From the NCBI GenBank assembly GCA_023251335.1, contig JAHEZA010000232.1:1-5055 (forward strand): 5,055 nucleotides of DNA, read 5' to 3'. The first letter of the stretch is position 1, and each line of letters begins with the position of its first letter. The DNA comes from Chitinophagaceae bacterium. GTDB lineage: Bacteria; Bacteroidota; Bacteroidia; Chitinophagales; Chitinophagaceae. A model generated the notes under the pieces. That model searched no databases, had not been told where the DNA came from, and was given only the letters and a program-made list of their open reading frames with translations. Of this stretch, positions 1 to 5,055 are shown in pieces. A program made the translations under genes and the position numbers.

Positions 1-1479
1 ACGCTGTTGCAATCCTTCCTGGCCCGGCATCCAATAATCCTTCAGTTCATTTATATCAATATGGGGAGAAACTGAATAGGCCCACTGAAGTGGATTGGTG
101 CCTCTTTCACCGGCTGGCCGGCTATTCGAATTATTTCTGCTCAAATCAATATTGGTACTTATCCTTAGTTTGTTGTTGACCTTTACAGAAGAATTGATAT
201 CCAGTGTATTTCTGAACAGATCCGAATTAGGAACTATTCCTCTGCTGGTCATATTCGAGTAGGAGAGTCGGTAATTAATCGCTTCAGAACTATTTGCTAC
301 GGAAATACTATTGTTGGAGGTAATGCCGGTTTGCACGAAATCTTTTACATTATCAGGATGAGATACCAACGGTATAGGAATCGGCTTTCCATTTGCATCA
401 AGGGGGCTATTCCATTGCACAGCCGTGTAGCCTCTGTTCGTTTCTCCGCCGTACGTGCCGCCGACATCTTCCTGGATAAGGCCTCCAAAAGGATCTGTCA
501 ATATATTTCCCGTTAACTCAACGGGAATGGCAGAAAACTGACCTGAACCGTATTTGGTTTGCCAGTTCAGAAATTTATAAGGCATATCGAATACCGTACT
601 TGTAGTGACTGAGACCGTTAATTTATTTAAACCACGACCACTTTTGGTCGTGATGAGCACCACGCCATTGCCGGCACGGGAGCCATATAACGCAGCTGCG
701 CTTGGCCCTTTCAGTATGGTTACACTTGCCACATCGTCGGGGTTGATACTTGAAATAGCATTACCGAAATCTACCCGGTTATCAGTTCCAACCTCTGACA
801 CATTGTTAAGTGTATTGGCGATAGGAACACCATCAACCACAAACAAAGGTTGGTTATCGTTACTCAACGAATTGGCCCCACGAATTATCATACTAACAGA
901 CGAGCCCGCACCACCGGTCTGGCTGATAGAAACCCCTGAGACTTTACCCGCTAACGAATTCAAAACATTTTCCTGTGCTACACGATTGATGTCTTTGCCG
1001 GCTACTTCGCCGATTGAATATCCGAGTGATTTTTTTTCTCTTGAAATTCCCAGGGCTGTTACCACTACATCTGACAGCGCCTTTGACAATGTTTTTAAAA
1101 CTACGTTGAGATTGGTTCTGCCGTCCAGCGCGATTTCTGTAGATTCGTATCCAACGAAACTGATAGTCAATGCAGCATTCGCTTTCGAAACCTTTAATGA
1201 GAATGTTCCATCCTCTTTAGTGGTAGTAACATTGTTGGTTCCATTTTCCCGAATGGTCGCTCCGCTTAGCGGACCGTTTTCATCACGAACAGTTCCGTGA
1301 ATGATAACATCTGCAGACTGAAGCAGAAGACTTTTATGAGAGGACACTTTTTCCGAAATGCCTGAATGGTCATTCACAGAAGAAGGCACACGAGGGGTTC
1401 CTTCGCTATAGGCAACTGAAAATGTAAGGCAAAATACGATTGCCGGAAGAAACTTATTTATAAAGTAATTATTTTCCAT
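1..1479 (-). CDS. SusC/RagA-family TonB-linked outer-membrane transporter, N-terminal part (runs off left edge)
   Basis: Outer-membrane beta-barrel that, in this family, imports oligosaccharides or other large nutrients with TonB energy and a SusD lipoprotein lid. The frame is open for 493 codons from the ATG at 1479 to the window edge, about half the usual length of roughly 1000 residues, so the C-terminal barrel is missing. Visible in order: a signal peptide (about 1-25, hydrophobic LPAIVFCLTFSVAYS); a carboxypeptidase-regulatory-like beta-sandwich (about 58-130, with GTVRDENGPLSGATI and ISFVGYES); a TonB-box-like DVVVTALGI (137-145) followed by REKKSLGYS; the plug domain (about 160-283, with NVLNSLAGKVSGVSI, IIRGANSL, PLFVVDGVPI, ILKGPSAAALYGSRAGNGVV and LITTKSG); then the first barrel strands, including the typical GIVPNSDLFRNT near 414-425. 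There is no STN domain between signal peptide and sandwich, so direct anti-sigma signalling is unlikely. It begins 34 nt after the lipoprotein gene, which suggests co-transcription. A SusD gene is expected beyond the left edge. The substrate is unknown. Family assignment is very sure. Confidence 0.96.
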   Translation of the reverse strand, partial: MENNYFINKFLPAIVFCLTFSVAYSEGTPRVPSSVNDHSGISEKVSSHKSLLLQSADVIIHGTVRDENGPLSGATIRENGTNNVTTTKEDGTFSLKVSKANAALTISFVGYESTEIALDGRTNLNVVLKTLSKALSDVVVTALGISREKKSLGYSIGEVAGKDINRVAQENVLNSLAGKVSGVSISQTGGAGSSVSMIIRGANSLSNDNQPLFVVDGVPIANTLNNVSEVGTDNRVDFGNAISSINPDDVASVTILKGPSAAALYGSRAGNGVVLITTKSGRGLNKLTVSVTTSTVFDMPYKFLNWQTKYGSGQFSAIPVELTGNILTDPFGGLIQEDVGGTYGGETNRGYTAVQWNSPLDANGKPIPIPLVSHPDNVKDFVQTGITSNNSISVANSSEAINYRLSYSNMTSRGIVPNSDLFRNTLDINSSVKVNNKLRISTNIDLSRNNSNSRPAGERGTNPLQWAYSVSPHIDINELKDYWMPGQEGLQQR

Positions 1480-1513
1480 AAACTTCGATTGAAGGATTAA
1501 TTAAAAAAAATCG

Positions 1514-2056
1514 TTAGGGTTGTTTTTCCAAAATAAGACCTAAAGGTGCAGCGCCAAGTCCGGGAAATTCTACCGTGAGCGCCAGGTTTAACGTGTTACT
1601 GGTTATGCTATTGATCCAATGAGGATCTTTTTCACCTTTAGTTGAAATTAACTCCAAAACAGCATCATAAATGGTGAGGTCCCACGTGCCACTATTTCCC
1701 GCGACAGGAAGAATAAGATCGGTACATCCTGTAATTTCATAAGTTCCGTCCGCCTTAAATGAATAAATGTTATCCTGTGTGCACAATATGGCGTCGGCAA
1801 TCGCGGGATTTCCGAGAGCCTGCCCAATCAAGGGAGCCAGGGCAATCATGCTTGTGCCAGCCGGAACCTTTTGGCCTCCGATCTTTACATCAACACTGAT
1901 CACAAGATCCGTTTGTTTCCATGTCCCGGTTACCCATTCCTTATTTTTATTTGGGAACTTTTCATTTTCATCTGCTGTGTCTTTTTTACAGGATGCAAAA
2001 AGAAATATCAATAGTATCAGCAGCGAATACTTAACTACGAATTGCTTTTTTTTCAT
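1514..2056 (-). CDS. Small lipoprotein with lipocalin-like domain, function unknown
   Basis: A 180-residue predicted lipoprotein. I chose the ATG at 2056 because it gives a standard signal sequence: MKKKQ, a hydrophobic run (about 10-20), then the lipobox LFASC with lipidated Cys23, followed by KKD. An in-frame TTG at 2086 would add ten polar residues before the signal and is unlikely. The mature part resembles Bacteroidota lipocalin-like lipoproteins: a polar linker (24-40), GTWKQTDLVI (44-53), a Cys-x-x-x-Asn element with a strand and turn (LCTQDNIYSFKADGTYEITG, 91-110), GTWDL (123-127) and a C-terminal strand ending in LILEKQP. Cys92 and Cys111 sit where members of this group commonly have a cysteine pair, so a disulfide is plausible. 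These proteins are thought to be periplasmic or surface-exposed small-ligand or structural proteins; no reaction is known. It lies 146 nt after the GDPD gene and 34 nt before the SusC gene, so it probably shares a transcript with SusC. The lipoprotein call is firm, the fold is moderately sure and the role is unknown. Confidence 0.85.
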   Translation of the reverse strand: MKKKQFVVKYSLLILLIFLFASCKKDTADENEKFPNKNKEWVTGTWKQTDLVISVDVKIGGQKVPAGTSMIALAPLIGQALGNPAIADAILCTQDNIYSFKADGTYEITGCTDLILPVAGNSGTWDLTIYDAVLELISTKGEKDPHWINSITSNTLNLALTVEFPGLGAAPLGLILEKQP

Positions 2057-2121
2057 AATCTTTAGTTTAATGTTTTTTGAATCCAATGCTACGGCGTTTA
2101 TTAAAAATTAATAATTACCAG

Positions 2122-2161
2122 TAAACCAACTTTTAATGTGAATTTGTATTTAGTTGTTTTA
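2122..2161. repeat. Imperfect inverted repeat between GDPD and lipoprotein genes
   Basis: Two 10-base arms, taaaccaact (2122-2131) and agttgtttta (2152-2161), are reverse complements with one mismatch, separated by a 20-nt AT-rich spacer. The element lies 66 nt upstream of the lipoprotein start and 42 nt downstream of the GDPD stop. No U-tract directly follows the stem on the minus strand, and the loop is long, so it does not look like a classical intrinsic terminator. It could be an operator for a dimeric regulator or a chance structure in AT-rich DNA. No function is assigned. Confidence 0.4.
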
Positions 2162-2202
2162 ACGATAACCATGTTCATTCTTTTTTAATTTAATGGATCG
2201 AA

Positions 2203-3066
2203 TTATCTGATACCCTGGCCTTCCAAATATTTGACAAGTTTTTCAGGATGGTCTGTTTGCAATCCATCCACACTTTGTTTCAACGCCTGTCCCCATTTTT
2301 CAGGTCCCTCGTCTTTGCTCTGCACGTCAAGCCATACGGCTATCTTCATCTTGTGCATCAAACTTAATTTCTCGTTATCATAAGCATTATCCACTACCTC
2401 CAAAGGCATTTTATTTAATAAGTTCTTTAGTTGAGAAATATCCAAGTTATCCGGAAGGCTTGCCATCAGCGGAACCTGAGGCGCAACATTTTTCCATTGT
2501 CCATATTGTTCTTCCTTATTCAAATAAACTACGATGTTATTTTGCATACCTGCATGCCTTATTAAACGATAAGTTTTCGGCACATCCGCGTCCTTAAAAT
2601 CCAGGTAAATATTAATTCTTCCTTTACATAAATTCAATACACTTGTAAATTCGGGAATGCGATAGGTTGTAGTATCTTCTTTGTGGTTTGGGTTTAATTT
2701 CAAGTCTTTGATTTCACTATAATTTAAATCTTTTACCAGCCCTTTTTTACCTGTCATCCTGGTTATGGATTCATCATGCATTATCACCAGGCGGCCATCT
2801 TTGGTAGTGCGTAAGTCTATTTCTACATAATCCGCACCTTCTTTTATAGCATTTTCATAAGCAGCCAATGTATTTTCAGGAACTTTCAAATGGCTTCCCC
2901 GATGAGCTATTACAACTAATTTGTGTTTCGTTTTCGGTAGAGGCGTTGATTGCAGAGTCAAAAAACCTTGGCTAAAAGAAGAGGTAGTCAACGTATTATT
3001 GAGACCGTATGCGTTAACAAATAAGGTAAACAAAAATGTCAATGTTATAATTGAACCGTTTCTCAT
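2203..3066 (-). CDS. Secreted glycerophosphodiester phosphodiesterase (GDPD family)
   Basis: GDPD-family enzymes have a TIM-barrel fold and cut glycerophosphodiesters into glycerol 3-phosphate and an alcohol with a bound divalent metal. The protein has 287 residues. The ATG at 3066 was chosen because it gives a signal peptide (MRNGS, then a hydrophobic stretch to about 20); an in-frame TTG at 3123 would place 19 polar residues in front of it. The motifs are complete: AHRGSH with catalytic His55 and Arg56, PENT (63-66), EIDLR with metal ligands Glu82 and Asp84, MHDES with second catalytic His97, LDFKDAD (155-161) with the conserved acidic residue and Lys158, AVWLDV (243-248) and the closing QTDHPEKL (270-277). 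The length is normal for a bacterial secreted member and no key residue is missing. It is expected in the periplasm or outside the cell. It has a divergent paralog at the right edge of the window; between them lies the sialidase-like gene. The natural substrate is not determined: deacylated phospholipids, teichoic-acid-like polymers or phosphodiester-decorated glycans are all possible. Confidence 0.94.
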   Translation of the reverse strand: MRNGSIITLTFLFTLFVNAYGLNNTLTTSSFSQGFLTLQSTPLPKTKHKLVVIAHRGSHLKVPENTLAAYENAIKEGADYVEIDLRTTKDGRLVIMHDESITRMTGKKGLVKDLNYSEIKDLKLNPNHKEDTTTYRIPEFTSVLNLCKGRINIYLDFKDADVPKTYRLIRHAGMQNNIVVYLNKEEQYGQWKNVAPQVPLMASLPDNLDISQLKNLLNKMPLEVVDNAYDNEKLSLMHKMKIAVWLDVQSKDEGPEKWGQALKQSVDGLQTDHPEKLVKYLEGQGIR

Positions 3067-3390
3067 AAGTGCAATGAATATTTTTACAGACTTTCTGCGT
3101 GACTGATTAGCTGCGTCAGGCAAAAGTGCCTCACGTTAATTTATTTCGTTATTTAGTTAGTTGTGATATCGGCTTATAGAAACAGAAAAAAAATATATTG
3201 GGATTAAATTTTTGCTCCAGTATTTTATTACCATTTATTAAACGAATATAAAGTAGTTTTATAAAGCCTTTATTGCTGATATTGTCATAGGATTGTATCA
3301 TTTTATCTAATGGCAAGAGACAAGAATAGCTACCGATAAGAAGGAGGAGATCTTAAAGAAATGATGAGTCAGATGGTTCGTCACCAGACG
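3067..3390. other. AT-rich intergenic region, no supported gene
   Basis: The 324 nt between the GDPD start and the sialidase-like stop hold no convincing gene on either strand. Visible items are a 13-base palindrome ataaagcctttat (3261-3273), too short to be a convincing terminator; a minus-strand hairpin with 5-bp stem AGGCA/TGCCT and loop CTTT just upstream of the GDPD start region; and a plus-strand Shine-Dalgarno-like run (around 3340-3352) before an ATG at 3361. The length suggests that the GDPD gene has its own promoter here, but I found no clean Bacteroidota promoter (TTTG, about 19 nt, TAnnTTTG) reading toward it. Confidence 0.6.
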
Positions 3391-4587
3391 TCAACTTTTA
3401 GGTATCAATGCGGGGTTGATAACAACGTATTTGATGGATTCCAGCTTTTTTTCCCGCTGGTAAGAATAGGTGATGTGTAGCAATTCATCAGACGCCTGTA
3501 GCATAGAAGGATATGAGAAACTTCCTTCACCTTTTTTAACTTCCTCAAGATGTGTTTTCCAGTTCCATGATTTCCCTTCGTCGTCGGATAAATATAAGCT
3601 TATCTGATAACGTCCATCATCAATATCATTACCAATGAACGCCCATCTTCCATCATGAAGCTTTAATACTTGCACACTAGCCGTATTTGGAATTTGTGTT
3701 TTTTGCGCAGCAGTCCAGGTCATTCCTGAATCGTTAGACTCGCTGATTTGGACTCTTGATGGTGCATCTCCGTTATCGCGCATATAAGACACAATCGTTC
3801 CATCTTTTTTTTGAATCAATGAAGGTTGCACATTGCCTCTGCCAACTATGGGCAGGCTCGGGCTCCAATTTGTTCCATCATCATCAGAAATAGCAACTAA
3901 TGAAAAATTAAAGCCATCAGAATACAATGGAAGCAATATTTTATTTTCTCCTAAAAGCAATGGTTTTATTCTTGTCATCCAGCCAATACTTCGTTTGCCT
4001 TCATCTTTACTTGCTTCTATAATCATCTTGTCGTATTGCTGAGCATAAGCTGCCCATGCTGATGTGCCGTCCGGTAGATCTTTAAATTTAGTTTTCACTT
4101 CCTCAGCAAAAATATCAGCCGGTTTTATTAGAATATTATCCTGCCAGTTCCATATAGGCGCTCCGCTATTATTGTAATCATTTGATGTTCTGTATTTGAG
4201 AATTGAATACTCCCATCGGTTGGCTTGTACGACAATCCAGACAAGAAATAATTTATTCTGGTGGTTAAGAAAGAGTACAGGATTACAATCAGGGATATTA
4301 TAAGTATCCGCCATCAGAAATGGTTTGCTCCATGAAGCATCGCCTTTTTTTAAACGTGCTCCCATAATTTTTACATCATCTGCTGTCCGTTCCCCGCTGC
4401 CCTCAAACCATGCTGCGAGAAAATCCCCATTAGGAAGATTCACTAATGTGCTGCCATGCGTATGCAAATTCTGAGGAGCAAAAATAAGAATGCTTTTAAC
4501 TATAGGAGATTTCGAAGTCGTTGGTTGGCTATATGAAACAACATTTGTTAATAAAATCAATGCTAATAGCAGCTTTATTTTTTTCAT
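3391..4587 (-). CDS. Secreted sialidase-like (BNR/Asp-box) beta-propeller protein
   Basis: A 398-residue predicted secreted protein of the BNR/sialidase superfamily, the kind usually annotated as predicted neuraminidase. The ATG at 4587 was chosen over an in-frame GTG at 4626 because it gives a clean signal peptide (MKKIKLLLALILLTNVVSYS, cleavage likely just before Gln21), does not overlap the upstream gene and has an AAAG element 9 nt upstream. Three perfect Asp boxes (S-x-D-x-G-x-x-W) are seen at 234-241 (SDDDGTNW), 284-291 (SNDSGMTW) and 334-341 (SDDEGKSW), with a degenerate one near 193-203, as expected of a six- or seven-bladed propeller. Other probably conserved blocks are HTHGSTLVNLPNGDFLAAWF (42-61), PDCNPVLF (99-106), GRGNVQPSL (249-257) and SYPSMLQ (358-364). 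No F/Y-R-I-P motif is visible, so hydrolysis of sialic acid is not supported. Related propeller folds include polysaccharide lyases and rhamnosidases that were once annotated as sialidases, so substrate and even reaction type are open. It starts 16 nt after the upstream GDPD gene, which implies co-transcription. Confidence 0.88.
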   Translation of the reverse strand: MKKIKLLLALILLTNVVSYSQPTTSKSPIVKSILIFAPQNLHTHGSTLVNLPNGDFLAAWFEGSGERTADDVKIMGARLKKGDASWSKPFLMADTYNIPDCNPVLFLNHQNKLFLVWIVVQANRWEYSILKYRTSNDYNNSGAPIWNWQDNILIKPADIFAEEVKTKFKDLPDGTSAWAAYAQQYDKMIIEASKDEGKRSIGWMTRIKPLLLGENKILLPLYSDGFNFSLVAISDDDGTNWSPSLPIVGRGNVQPSLIQKKDGTIVSYMRDNGDAPSRVQISESNDSGMTWTAAQKTQIPNTASVQVLKLHDGRWAFIGNDIDDGRYQISLYLSDDEGKSWNWKTHLEEVKKGEGSFSYPSMLQASDELLHITYSYQREKKLESIKYVVINPALIPKS

Positions 4588-4596
4588 TGAGTTTGT

Positions 4597-4600
4597 CTTT
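4597..4600 (-). promoter_or_regulatory. Weak AAAG ribosome-binding element of the sialidase-like gene
   Basis: On the minus strand an AAAG lies 9 nt before the ATG at 4587, within the 16-nt gap after the upstream stop codon. It supports this ATG over the upstream GTG at 4626. Bacteroidota make little use of Shine-Dalgarno pairing, so the weight of this site is small. Confidence 0.35.
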
Positions 4601-4603
4601 AAT

Positions 4604-5055
4604 TTATCTGTGCAATCCTTTTTCACGTAAATACTTTAAGAGGTTCGCAGGATAGTCTGTTTGAATTACGTTTACATTTTTCATTTCGAGTAACCTGTCA
4701 TACCCAGCGTCCTTCTGTGTTTTTTCCATATCATCATATTTCCCCAAAGCGTTTAACCATACCCGAACATTATGGCTTCTGATTTGACCCATCAATGTAT
4801 CGTTATAAAATTTAGTATCAACATGAATAACCGGAACTTTATAGTTTTTTAAAATATCTAAAACATCTTCCTTGTTATAAGCACGGGGCATTACGGCGAT
4901 AGAATTGTCAATACTATCGATAGTAGTGGTATAACGATAATCATAAACAAAAAATAAAACCTGTTTTTGCATACCTGTTTCGCGGATCATTTTACAAACA
5001 TTTATTGCGTCCTCTGTGGAATCTAATTTAAAATCAATATCTATCATAATTCGAT
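4604..5055 (-). CDS. GDPD-like protein, C-terminal part (runs off right edge)
   Basis: The 150 complete codons correspond to the C-terminal half of a GDPD TIM barrel. The frame is open through the window edge, so the ATG at 5047 is internal and the true start lies outside. It aligns along its whole length with residues about 151-287 of the complete GDPD at 2203..3066: MIDIDFKLDS matches IYLDFKDAD (the conserved acidic residue and Lys), an I-R-x-x-GMQ segment matches I-R-x-x-GMQ, VRVWLNALG matches IAVWLDVQS, and the tail QTDYPANLLKYLREKGLHR matches QTDHPEKLVKYLEGQGIR. The central part is clearly divergent, so this is an old paralog rather than a recent duplication. The catalytic HRG, E-x-D and HD motifs lie in the missing half, so activity cannot be judged. 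Its TAA stop (4606-4604) is followed after 16 nt by the sialidase-like start, which suggests one transcript and perhaps coupled translation. Confidence 0.88.
   Translation of the reverse strand, partial: RIMIDIDFKLDSTEDAINVCKMIRETGMQKQVLFFVYDYRYTTTIDSIDNSIAVMPRAYNKEDVLDILKNYKVPVIHVDTKFYNDTLMGQIRSHNVRVWLNALGKYDDMEKTQKDAGYDRLLEMKNVNVIQTDYPANLLKYLREKGLHR

Noticed and set aside
331..516. Short plus-strand open frame of 61 codons.
   Set aside because: It lies inside and opposite to the SusC-like coding sequence, which reads through this stretch without a break.
605..1300. Long open frame on the plus strand (231 codons).
   Set aside because: It is fully antisense to the SusC-like gene, whose minus-strand frame shows unmistakable plug-domain motifs. 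The plus-strand translation resembles no family I recognise.
1480..1513. T-run on the minus strand between the lipoprotein and SusC genes as a terminator.
   Set aside because: There is no stable GC-containing stem before the T-run, so the gap looks like an ordinary intra-operon spacer.
1767..2111. Plus-strand open frame of 114 codons opposite the lipoprotein gene.
   Set aside because: The minus strand here has a clear lipobox and lipocalin-like pattern; the plus-strand frame is a shadow.
2090..2125. Possible Bacteroidota -7 element (TAATTTTT on the minus strand) with a GTTG upstream, before the lipoprotein gene.
   Set aside because: The last G of TAnnTTTG is missing and the spacing to the -33-like element is about 16 rather than about 19 nt; in such AT-rich DNA this is not distinguishable from chance.
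2921..3106. Plus-strand open frame of 61 codons.
   Set aside because: It is opposite the signal peptide and N-terminus of the GDPD gene, with no independent support.
3376..3395. Possible hairpin at the end of the sialidase-like gene (stem cgtc/gacg, loop acca, extended by gtt/aac across a two-base bulge).
   Set aside because: The stem is short and bulged, includes the stop codon, and is not followed by a T-run on the minus strand, so I do not call it a terminator.
3833..4042. Plus-strand open frame of 69 codons.
   Set aside because: It is antisense to the propeller region of the sialidase-like gene and has no recognisable features.

Overview
The window looks like part of a carbohydrate/nutrient-acquisition locus of a Bacteroidota bacterium, probably from the Sphingobacteriia/Chitinophagia side. 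The evidence is a SusC/RagA-type TonB-dependent transporter, a Bacteroidota-style lipoprotein with a C-KKD start after the lipobox, AT-rich intergenic DNA, weak Shine-Dalgarno sites, and a signal peptide that appears to be cut just before Gln. The genus cannot be assigned from this sequence.

All five supportable genes lie on the minus strand, so they are read from high to low coordinates. They are: (1) the 3' part of a glycerophosphodiester phosphodiesterase-like (GDPD) gene that enters from the right edge (4604..>5055); (2) a secreted sialidase-like beta-propeller protein (3391..4587), which starts 16 nt after gene 1; (3) after a 324-nt AT-rich gap, a complete secreted GDPD (2203..3066); (4) after a 146-nt gap containing an inverted repeat, a small lipocalin-like lipoprotein (1514..2056); (5) 34 nt further on, the N-terminal 493 codons of a SusC-like outer-membrane transporter that runs off the left edge (<1..1479). 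A SusD partner would be expected beyond the left edge and is not visible.

Genes 1-2 and genes 4-5 are spaced like co-transcribed pairs. Whether gene 3 has its own promoter cannot be decided by eye. A plausible reading (inference) is an envelope system in which secreted enzymes trim a phosphodiester-containing and/or acidic-sugar ligand while a SusC-type pore imports a product. No substrate can be read from the sequence.

The most notable points are two divergent GDPD paralogs flanking a sialidase-like gene, the lack of a visible sialidase F/Y-R-I-P motif in that gene despite three clean Asp boxes, and a lipocalin-like lipoprotein placed directly before susC. No RNA genes, CRISPR arrays, intact insertion sequences or convincing promoters were found.
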